Shown piece by piece: positions 54,470 through 61,794 of a stretch of 64,000 nucleotides of DNA. Numbering within the stretch: position 1 is the first letter of the stretch; every line of letters starts with the position of its first letter. The stretch is from NCBI GenBank assembly GCA_027490155.1, contig JAIXYP010000069.1, forward strand, positions 62,001 through 126,000, read 5' to 3'. Source of the stretch: Cytophagaceae bacterium (GTDB lineage: Bacteria; Bacteroidota; Bacteroidia; Cytophagales; Flexibacteraceae). The notes under the pieces were generated by a model that was not told where the DNA came from, ran no database searches, and saw only the letters and a list, made by a program, of their open reading frames with translations. Both the position numbers and the translations under genes were made by a program.

Positions 54470-57400
54470 ATGATCCAGCCCAAATCGAGATTTGTTGCCC
54501 CAAATTGTTGCTGGCCACAGTGGTTTGGTCTGGTTATGCTTTTGACTCTATCCTGCTTTTTAGCCCAGGCGCAAAGGGCCGAAACAGTTGACTTTTGGCG
54601 CAGCCAATGGGCTCAGGCAGGTATCCAGACGGCTTTGCCAAACCCTGCTTTACGGCTGGACGTCACCAGTTATGGCGCCCTAGGGGACAGCACCAAGGAC
54701 TGTAGGGCAGCCTTCGTGTCGGCCATTGCGGCTCTTGCTGGTCGGCCTGGGGTGATCTATGTACCACCAGGCAAATACCGCGTTACCCGCACCATTGCCC
54801 TGCCTTCTAATGCGATCTTGCGCGGGGCTGGCTCGGCCCAGACTTCCATCATTTTTGACTTTGGCACCACGTCCGGCGAAAGCAGCATTAGTATTGCGGG
54901 TTCCACCAACGGGGCGTTTTGGGGCCTTGCTGGCGGATATCAGATGGGGTCTGATTGGGTGTCCAGCCAGACAGCACAGACCTTAGCACCGGGGGACTAC
55001 ATCCAGATCTTGCAGGATAACCTCTGGGAGACAGTCCCGGCTACCGCTTGGGCTGCCAAGTCAGTAGGTCAGGTTGTGCAGGTACGGTATGTGATTGGCA
55101 ACAAAATCTACCTCCGCGAGCCTATCCGAATTAATTTCAGAGCCAACCTTAACCCAGTTGCCCGCCGTGTTACACCAAAAGAGTGGGTCGGCATCGAGAA
55201 CATTAGGCTACGCCGCATGGCCAATGGCCCGGGTGTGCCATGCAATGTTACCTACACCTTGGCTGCCAACTGCTGGATGGAAGGTGTAGATAGCCACTTT
55301 TCGGCCGCAGCCCATGTCCTAGCTAGCCAGAGTACGCACCTTCAGTTCACGGGCTGTTACTATCAGGATGGTTTTGTGTTTGACGGGACAGGCACCCGTG
55401 GTTATGGTATTTTGTTTAACCAGCAGACCGGTATGAGCCGGGTCGAGAACTGTGTCTTTAGGCGTCTCCGCCATGCCCTGACCGCAAAGGAGGGGGCTAA
55501 TGGAAACGTCTTTGGCTATAATTATTGCCGCGAACCATTCCGTACTGAGACCCCTAGCAATGGTGGTGCCGACTTGTTGTTACATGGCTTCTGGCCCGTT
55601 GGCAACTTGTTCGAAGGCAACGTGGCGCAGTTTTTTCAGGCCTCAGCCTATTGGGGGCCAGCGGGACCATTTAATGCATCCTTCAGGAATCGCCTAGAGC
55701 TATACGGTTTGTATTTCAGCCCGTCAAACACAGGGTCTAACACCACCCTTCAGACCGACAGCACTTTAGCCATCGGCAACGACATCACCGGGACTGGCAC
55801 TTTTTCGGGTTTTCCTTTGGGGTATTTTGGCATGAGTGGCCAAGGTAATTGGCGCTCACATAATACGGTCCAGACAGTGTTAGACACCGCCCAGCAATGG
55901 GCCCAGATAGCAGCGCTCTCTTCGCTCTATCGTCCCACTGCGCCAACATGGTGGACCTCTGCCTTTAGCTATGCCGGCATTGGCCATCCGCATCAGACGG
56001 CCACAGGTGGTAATCCCGCTTACAATCGTTGGTTAACTGGTGTACGTCTCCCCATTGAGCGTGTGCTAGGTGTGCGCCCGCCTGATTTGCTGGTCAGTAA
56101 TATCCAGAGCTGGACAGCGGCAGCCAATAGCATCACTGTTGTCAAGGGTGGCAGCCTTACCCTTAGTGGCAATGTCCAGATCGATTCAGTTTTGGCGGTT
56201 CGATCTGGGGCTACCCTGATGCTTCGTGCCACCAATATCTCGGGCAGTGGCCGCATCCAGATCGACTCTGGGGCTACCGTATTGGTGCATAATACTGTTG
56301 CAGGCCTCAGCACGGGGGCAACCAATCTGTTCCGGAATACAGGCCCTGTGCAATTAAGTAATGACCTCCAACTCATAATCAGCGGGACAACCGCAGCCTT
56401 AGGGCCTCTTTGCCCTACCCGCCTTTCCCAGCTCACGATCCAGACCTCGGTCACCGTTCGGCTCCAGAATGCTGTTCGCATCCAGCAACAGCTCCGGATT
56501 GACCAAGGTGTGCTCGATCTCCAGCGCCGTAGACTGACCCTTGGCCAGAACGCCACCTTCCTGCCACTAACCAGTACGACTTGCCTAGCCAATGCCGACT
56601 CTTTTGTGGTTGAGCGGCAATGGCAGCCCATAGCTGTCCCTAGCGACGGTGGCTATTGGCAGCTGATCGGTCCCGTTGTCGGTGGGCAGCAGTTGCAAAA
56701 CTGGGCCCAGAATAACCAGATTGCCATTTCTACCTATGACACAACTGTCCCCAATCGAGGCAGCATCTTCCAATATAACCCCTCGAGCCGTCGGTTTGTA
56801 GTCAACAATGGCTATGTCAAACCAAGCTCCCCGACTGCCACTACCGCTATCGGAACAGGTAGTAGGCTTTGGGTGGCCCCAATCAGCCCCACCGTTATCC
56901 ATCGTTTTGTTGGGGTGCCTCAGGCAGGTCCTTGGACATCTCCTAGGTTTCCATTTTGCGTCAACAACTGCGCATTTGTCAGTCCGAATGGTTGGGCCCT
57001 GATGGCAAATCCTTATCTAGCCACCATCAATTGGGATAGCCCTGGTGTCACTTTTACCGATGTGTATCCTGCAGTTTATACTTGGCACCGCACCATCAAA
57101 CAATGGAAAACCTACCTCAATGGTGTCGGCACCCTTGGTGGAGATGGCATGCTTAGCCCATCTGAGGGATATTTTGTGCAAGCCACTAGCCCTAATGCCA
57201 GTATCAGTATTGGTCCTGCTGCATTTGGCACAATTCCAGCGCCACTAAGGCGAGGAGCCTTGACCTCTAATCGCCTTACCCTGCAGCTAGAAAAAGTAGG
57301 GAACCTAATCGATGAAGCCATTTTGATTCAGGATGATAGCGCCAGCTCAGCTGTCAACCCGGCCTATGATGCCTCCAAACGATATGGCGACCTAGGTAAT

Positions 57401-57898
57401 ATCGCTTGGTCCAAAGCTGGGCTTCCGATGGCAATTACTACTGCCCGCACAATTCGTAATCGCTATTTTGTCCTTTCTGGCGGTACCGGTCTTTTTGACC
57501 TAAAACTTTTAGGGCCTTTGGCTGATAGCCTCGTGGGGCTTTCGGTCCTGGATAGTGCTGGTCGGGCATATCCTATCATCATTCAGGCCCATCAGCAGTT
57601 GGCCGTTATCGGGCTGCCGAAAGGTACTTACCACTTTGGCACCCCAACCACTGCCCTTGAAGCAGGCCTAAATAACCAATACTTCCGTATCTACCCCAAC
57701 CCCACCACAGGTCGCATCACCATTGATTTGGGTGCAGGGACTAATCAGCCAATTCAAATCACTAATCTATTGGGCAAGGTCCTAATGACCACAACGCTTG
57801 ATGCTGGTGCCAACGAGCTAGATTTGTCTGCCTTGGCTAATGGGGTGTACTTGGTGCAGGTACAAGGATTGGGAGTGCAGCGTGTGGTGAAGGAGTAG
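54470..57898 (+). CDS. Secreted right-handed beta-helix (pectate-lyase-like) protein, T9SS
   Basis: A 1142-residue exported protein. The signal peptide (LVMLLTLSCFLAQAQ) follows the ATG at 54470; a TTG 14 codons upstream is less likely. Residues about 35-75 carry the pectate-lyase-superfamily opening DVTSYGALGDSTKDCRAAF, then GVIYVPPGKYRVTRTI and ILRGAGSAQTSIIFDFG. Beta-helix coils continue to about residue 480. A second strand-rich region follows (LTLSGNVQIDSVLAVRSGAT...), then a repeat-like domain, and a type A sorting domain at the end (FRIYPNPTTGRITID, NGVYLVQVQG, VVKE). It probably acts on or binds polysaccharide at the cell surface; no catalytic residues could be assigned. Confidence 0.87.
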   Translation: MIQPKSRFVAPNCCWPQWFGLVMLLTLSCFLAQAQRAETVDFWRSQWAQAGIQTALPNPALRLDVTSYGALGDSTKDCRAAFVSAIAALAGRPGVIYVPPGKYRVTRTIALPSNAILRGAGSAQTSIIFDFGTTSGESSISIAGSTNGAFWGLAGGYQMGSDWVSSQTAQTLAPGDYIQILQDNLWETVPATAWAAKSVGQVVQVRYVIGNKIYLREPIRINFRANLNPVARRVTPKEWVGIENIRLRRMANGPGVPCNVTYTLAANCWMEGVDSHFSAAAHVLASQSTHLQFTGCYYQDGFVFDGTGTRGYGILFNQQTGMSRVENCVFRRLRHALTAKEGANGNVFGYNYCREPFRTETPSNGGADLLLHGFWPVGNLFEGNVAQFFQASAYWGPAGPFNASFRNRLELYGLYFSPSNTGSNTTLQTDSTLAIGNDITGTGTFSGFPLGYFGMSGQGNWRSHNTVQTVLDTAQQWAQIAALSSLYRPTAPTWWTSAFSYAGIGHPHQTATGGNPAYNRWLTGVRLPIERVLGVRPPDLLVSNIQSWTAAANSITVVKGGSLTLSGNVQIDSVLAVRSGATLMLRATNISGSGRIQIDSGATVLVHNTVAGLSTGATNLFRNTGPVQLSNDLQLIISGTTAALGPLCPTRLSQLTIQTSVTVRLQNAVRIQQQLRIDQGVLDLQRRRLTLGQNATFLPLTSTTCLANADSFVVERQWQPIAVPSDGGYWQLIGPVVGGQQLQNWAQNNQIAISTYDTTVPNRGSIFQYNPSSRRFVVNNGYVKPSSPTATTAIGTGSRLWVAPISPTVIHRFVGVPQAGPWTSPRFPFCVNNCAFVSPNGWALMANPYLATINWDSPGVTFTDVYPAVYTWHRTIKQWKTYLNGVGTLGGDGMLSPSEGYFVQATSPNASISIGPAAFGTIPAPLRRGALTSNRLTLQLEKVGNLIDEAILIQDDSASSAVNPAYDASKRYGDLGNIAWSKAGLPMAITTARTIRNRYFVLSGGTGLFDLKLLGPLADSLVGLSVLDSAGRAYPIIIQAHQQLAVIGLPKGTYHFGTPTTALEAGLNNQYFRIYPNPTTGRITIDLGAGTNQPIQITNLLGKVLMTTTLDAGANELDLSALANGVYLVQVQGLGVQRVVKE

Positions 57899-57906
57899 CT
57901 GATAAT

Positions 57907-58060
57907 TTGTCTGAACTCGGATTTTAGAAATAAGATTTGACGGATTATTGGGATAGGGCCTGCGGATAGTCTCTAGGACTTGTGGCTTGTCTTACTTGGG
58001 CGCGTGAGTACATACGAATCCCAAAAATCTATCTTATCCGATGAATCCGAGTTCAGACAA
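57907..58060. repeat. 17-base perfect inverted repeat, MITE-like or bidirectional terminator
   Basis: TTGTCTGAACTCGGATT at 57907-57923 is the exact reverse complement of AATCCGAGTTCAGACAA at 58044-58060. The inner flanks are imperfectly complementary (AAGATTTGACGGATTATTGGGAT against ATCCCAAAAATCTATCTTATCCGATG in part), so the 154-base segment can fold into a long hairpin. It fills nearly the whole space between two convergent genes. From memory, similar CTGAACTCGGATT palindromes are dispersed in some Bacteroidota genomes; I could not check this. Confidence 0.7.
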
Positions 58061-58063
58061 TTT

Positions 58064-59509
58064 TTACTCCACAACCAGCCGCTCCACCCAAGTACCGACC
58101 TTGACAAAATAGAGGCCAGGTGAAAGTTTGCTAATATCCAGAGCAGTGCTGCCAATTGGCAAGGCCTGTTGCAAAACAAGCTTACCAACTGGATTGATTA
58201 CCCGCACAACCGCAGCTTGTTTGCCCACATTGCTGACCGAAACCTGACCATGTGCAGGATTAGGACTTAGGCTAAAGGATTTTGCGCTACTGGCAAGCCC
58301 ATTAAGGTTGGTAATTACCACTGGGGCCTGCTCTGTTGGTAGCCCTTTGATGCGGTAAAGCATAACATCATTTTTGCGTGTGTCACGGCTGTCATAAGAA
58401 GAGGTGTATCCCCAAACAATTACCGAGTCACCTCCCTCATGGACCATACCCATAGGCAAGAAGTTCTGGGTAGCTGTTAGGGTATCTACGAGGTTGACAT
58501 CTGCCAAGACCTGGTTACCAAAATTGGGATAGATCCGCATTTGGGCATTGGCTAGGCGTTGTGCTTGGGTACGGCTGAGCCCAGTACTAGGCACACCAAA
58601 GGTGCCATCGCTAAAGAGGACTGGACGACCTGCATAACCAGCCTGGAAACTGCCCCAAACAACGGAGCCATCAATGTTGTGCACACCGATATAGGCCTCA
58701 GGATTGGTGCCATACGTGTTCCCAACAACAACAAAGCGAGATTGCACATTTGTCGGCAAAACCCAAGTCTCTTGGAAATTTTGCCCAAATGGATGTTGTA
58801 ACCACTCCACCCTGTTGAGCTCATTACCCGCCGTGTCAATTATGACAGACCAAATGCGTGAACTTTGGTGCCCTGTCGCCATAATGGTTGCCGGATTCAG
58901 CTCGATGATATCCGTACAGGCACTTACTGAGCTGAGGGCATAATCTTTCCGCCACCGTAATTGATAGTCCTTAACACGCAGAATGCTGAAAACAGTCGTG
59001 GTTGTTGGATATTCAGCAGTCATCCTTGATGCTGTGCCTAAATATTCTCCTGAATAAATTGAAGTTAGTGAACGAGGATATAATTGACCAGATGTCAATT
59101 GTACCTTATAATTAGGATTAACCCCATTGGTGGCTCGTAAATATGGAAGCCAATTTGAGAATTGAGGGGTTGGATAGGTACTCATGATAAGGACCTGTCC
59201 AGTTAAAGGATTAACAGCGCCTCTACAGCTATTTGAAGGTTCAATGCGATTGGTAATAACCGTGTCAAGTTGACTGTTAAGCCTTATTTGGTCTACATAG
59301 CTCATCCTTATGGTTTGCCCAGCAGGACCTGTATATACGAATGGACTGTCATAACTTGTTGTTACGATATCAAAGAAGCCACCATTCTTTGCAAACATAA
59401 ATGGTGCATCATTGGAAAATTTTCCAAGTCGTTTTGCCTTTGATACTGATTGACAAACTCCGAGCATTGGCGTTAATGCCAATATCAAAATGATTAGCTT
59501 CTTCATCAT
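58064..59509 (-). CDS. Secreted protein with T9SS type A sorting domain
   Basis: A 481-residue exported protein starting MMKKLIILILALTPMLGVCQ (signal peptide). A strand-rich central part resembles a beta-propeller with NTYGTNPEAYIGVHNIDGSVVWG and GDSVIVWGYTSSYD. The C-terminal type A sorting domain (FSLSPNPAHGQVSVS, GKLVLQQALP, GLYFVKVGTWVERLVVE) routes it through T9SS. The ATG at 59509 (or 59506) lies one base after the stop of the upstream gene, so the two are translationally coupled and the upstream gene's state may affect this one. Function otherwise unknown. Confidence 0.85.
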   Translation of the reverse strand: MMKKLIILILALTPMLGVCQSVSKAKRLGKFSNDAPFMFAKNGGFFDIVTTSYDSPFVYTGPAGQTIRMSYVDQIRLNSQLDTVITNRIEPSNSCRGAVNPLTGQVLIMSTYPTPQFSNWLPYLRATNGVNPNYKVQLTSGQLYPRSLTSIYSGEYLGTASRMTAEYPTTTTVFSILRVKDYQLRWRKDYALSSVSACTDIIELNPATIMATGHQSSRIWSVIIDTAGNELNRVEWLQHPFGQNFQETWVLPTNVQSRFVVVGNTYGTNPEAYIGVHNIDGSVVWGSFQAGYAGRPVLFSDGTFGVPSTGLSRTQAQRLANAQMRIYPNFGNQVLADVNLVDTLTATQNFLPMGMVHEGGDSVIVWGYTSSYDSRDTRKNDVMLYRIKGLPTEQAPVVITNLNGLASSAKSFSLSPNPAHGQVSVSNVGKQAAVVRVINPVGKLVLQQALPIGSTALDISKLSPGLYFVKVGTWVERLVVE

Positions 59510-59510
59510 C

Positions 59511-61493
59511 TTAGTAGATAGGGACAATGAAGTCCGGGTCAGAATTGGTACAAATTTTCACAGGTGTATTAGTATAGGTGCCCGTGTTCAGGGGGGAGGC
59601 GAAGAAGGTAGTCGAAGCTGAGTAGGTGAACGGGTAACTACCTTGCAAGGTACCAATAAATTCGTTGGCGAAATTGTAATAAAATGGAGAGGTATTTATA
59701 CCGTCATTTTGAATTGCTATGAAGTCTAAAAGTGGACTCCAATTTGACGAATTCAAATCTGGATATTCTATACTTGTCATAGGATCAATCGGATAAATCG
59801 ATCGGTTAATACTGGGGTCAACTGGCCAAATATTACCCGCTGGTGCAGTTGCAAAGCCGATATCTGTAGCATCTGCGGCTGGCTCTATTTTTACGCCATA
59901 GCGGGTGTAGCCGCTTGGGACGGCATCACTTTTGAAAATATTGCAGGCCAACTCGTAAAGTTGCGTATTATTTGAGGAGGTCACATCTACCACATGAATG
60001 CTGATCGCATTGTTGTTGAAGATGCACTCTTTGACGTCTGGGGTAACAGCGTAGTATTCGGAGTTCAGGACCAAACCTCTACCTAATCTTTCAAACGTCG
60101 TTTTACTAACATTCCTTACCTGTTCTGTCCCATGGATACCAGCAGCCTCAGATATGTCAGGGTTTGTACTGCTAAACGTACATGATGTCACATGTTCAAT
60201 TCGTACATCTTTTGTACCATAGACACCCCAAATTTTCCCTGCACCAAAGTCTAACAAACTGCTGATCTCCGTGCGATTGAGGTACTCATTTGTTTGATGT
60301 GTTAACGGCATCACATCATCCATCCAGAAATTTGTACGGTCAATGTGGAGATGCCCATTATGACTATGGGACACATAATCATTGTCAAATAAGATCCCCG
60401 CAATTTTGCATCGTCGATAAAGACTGCGTTGAGTGTTTAGGTTTTCCTCTTGACCATACACACCAACTAAACATTGCTCAAAAGTGCACCTATTCGTTAG
60501 GTACATTCCGAGCGGCGTGCTCTGTAAGCCATAAGCGCTACTTGAGGTATGATAGGCTAAACCAAATTCGGAGTACCAATGGCCATCACTGCTATATGTA
60601 CCCTCGTTATGGTCCTGATCTAAAGGTGGGAAAAAACCTTGATAGTCAGACCTGAAAACCATGTCTTGAAAATAGGAGTTCTCTGTTAAAAGATCATAAC
60701 TAATTCCTTTGAGGTTATTGATCAGTTTGAAATAACTCCCTACGATGGTTACTGCGCCTTGGTCAGGACTGGTAATCCCGTTGTAGCTATCTCGGATCAA
60801 CCCATTTCGTTCACCTTCACGACCACTCAAGAGGAGGGTGGCTTCTGGATCTAAGTAGATTCCGTTCCACATAGATTGGCACTTGGCCTTTAGGGTGCAG
60901 GCATCCAAGGTCAAAGTAGCCCCAGCCCGCACAATAATTCTAGGGCTATTAGTAATGGTGCCTCCTGGTACCCCTGCACTATATGTTGGTTCCCCATCTA
61001 TGATGTAGGTACCTTTCAAAATTGCAGAAGTGCTTACTTCCAGATCTCCGATAACATGGTAGGTTACGTTGTCATCCCCAATCTCACCATCTATCTCGGT
61101 GAGCTGACCTTCTTGGCCTATGGTTTCCGACTCAACCTCACAACATCCGTTGATGTTTAACGCCTTTGTGTTGGAGTATGTACATCCAGTAGAAGGGTCA
61201 GTTACAGTCAGCGTGATTGTTGTGGCACCAGTCCCGGATGCTGGCCAAAAAAGCCCTGGATTTCGTTTGTCCCATCCAAATTCAGAACCCAGACCATAGA
61301 CTGTCCAGTTATATATGTAAGCTGTATTAGTCGGAAAGATTGCCGTGATCTCATACTCCTTGCTGAAACAGACTTCGTTTTGACTTAAGGTGAAGTCCAC
61401 CTCCATGTAAGGACACTCATTTGGTGGGGCAGAATCCCTACCTGAGTTGTTGCCTTGCTGAGCGTAAGCTCTATTGCCCCAAAGCATAGCCAT
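59511..61493 (-). CDS. Secreted beta-helix protein, start out of frame (phase-OFF?)
   Basis: An open frame of 660 residues: a cysteine-containing PKD-like domain (about 28-115; IYNWTVYGLGSEFGW, TITLTVTDPSTGCTYSN) and a right-handed parallel beta-helix (about 140-600). It lacks a T9SS sorting domain, whereas the gene one base downstream has one. The in-frame ATG at 61493 falls inside a signal peptide: the codons above it read LFRLCLAAIVV and continue MAMLWGNRAYAQ. The natural start is the ATG at 61557 (MKRFSTN), separated by a C11 run. With ten C the protein would open MKRFSTNPPPLFRLCLAAIV; with eleven it ends after about 28 residues. So the gene is OFF as read here, or the run length is a sequencing error. 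Confidence 0.8.
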   Translation of the reverse strand: MAMLWGNRAYAQQGNNSGRDSAPPNECPYMEVDFTLSQNEVCFSKEYEITAIFPTNTAYIYNWTVYGLGSEFGWDKRNPGLFWPASGTGATTITLTVTDPSTGCTYSNTKALNINGCCEVESETIGQEGQLTEIDGEIGDDNVTYHVIGDLEVSTSAILKGTYIIDGEPTYSAGVPGGTITNSPRIIVRAGATLTLDACTLKAKCQSMWNGIYLDPEATLLLSGREGERNGLIRDSYNGITSPDQGAVTIVGSYFKLINNLKGISYDLLTENSYFQDMVFRSDYQGFFPPLDQDHNEGTYSSDGHWYSEFGLAYHTSSSAYGLQSTPLGMYLTNRCTFEQCLVGVYGQEENLNTQRSLYRRCKIAGILFDNDYVSHSHNGHLHIDRTNFWMDDVMPLTHQTNEYLNRTEISSLLDFGAGKIWGVYGTKDVRIEHVTSCTFSSTNPDISEAAGIHGTEQVRNVSKTTFERLGRGLVLNSEYYAVTPDVKECIFNNNAISIHVVDVTSSNNTQLYELACNIFKSDAVPSGYTRYGVKIEPAADATDIGFATAPAGNIWPVDPSINRSIYPIDPMTSIEYPDLNSSNWSPLLDFIAIQNDGINTSPFYYNFANEFIGTLQGSYPFTYSASTTFFASPLNTGTYTNTPVKICTNSDPDFIVPIY

Positions 61494-61525
61494 AACTACT
61501 ATAGCCGCTAAACATAACCTGAATA

Positions 61526-61536
61526 GGGGGGGGGGG
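61526..61536 (-). repeat. C11 homopolymer inside the signal-peptide codons (candidate phase switch)
   Basis: Eleven consecutive C on the minus strand, seven codons after the ATG at 61557. Ten or thirteen C would join the ATG to the long frame below; eleven leaves it +1. It is one of the two longest homopolymers I noticed and is placed where slippage would switch a secreted protein on and off. Confidence 0.8.
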
Positions 61537-61593
61537 ATTTGTACTGAATCTTTTCATCTTACTTAACCTTGGGTATGAGCAATTATGACAGAT

Positions 61594-61601
61594 CAAATCT
61601 A
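61594..61601 (-). promoter_or_regulatory. -7 element upstream of the switchable beta-helix gene
   Basis: TAGATTTG on the minus strand fits TAnnTTTG and lies 36 bases before the ATG at 61557. This supports 61557, and not 61493, as the natural start. No -33 TTG was seen at the usual distance. Confidence 0.55.
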
Positions 61602-61794
61602 GTAATTATTTTAATTGGGTGATACCGTGCTTTGGAAAAAATATTTTGTCGAAGGGCTATCTCTACTCCTTAAAGAGCACCAACCAATCGATAAAGGCCA
61701 CAATAGGCCTATAATTAGCCAAATATTACTCCTTGTCCAGTATGTGTAGGTTAGTGGATACCCCCCCAACCAATTTGGTCCGTATATTGCCTGC

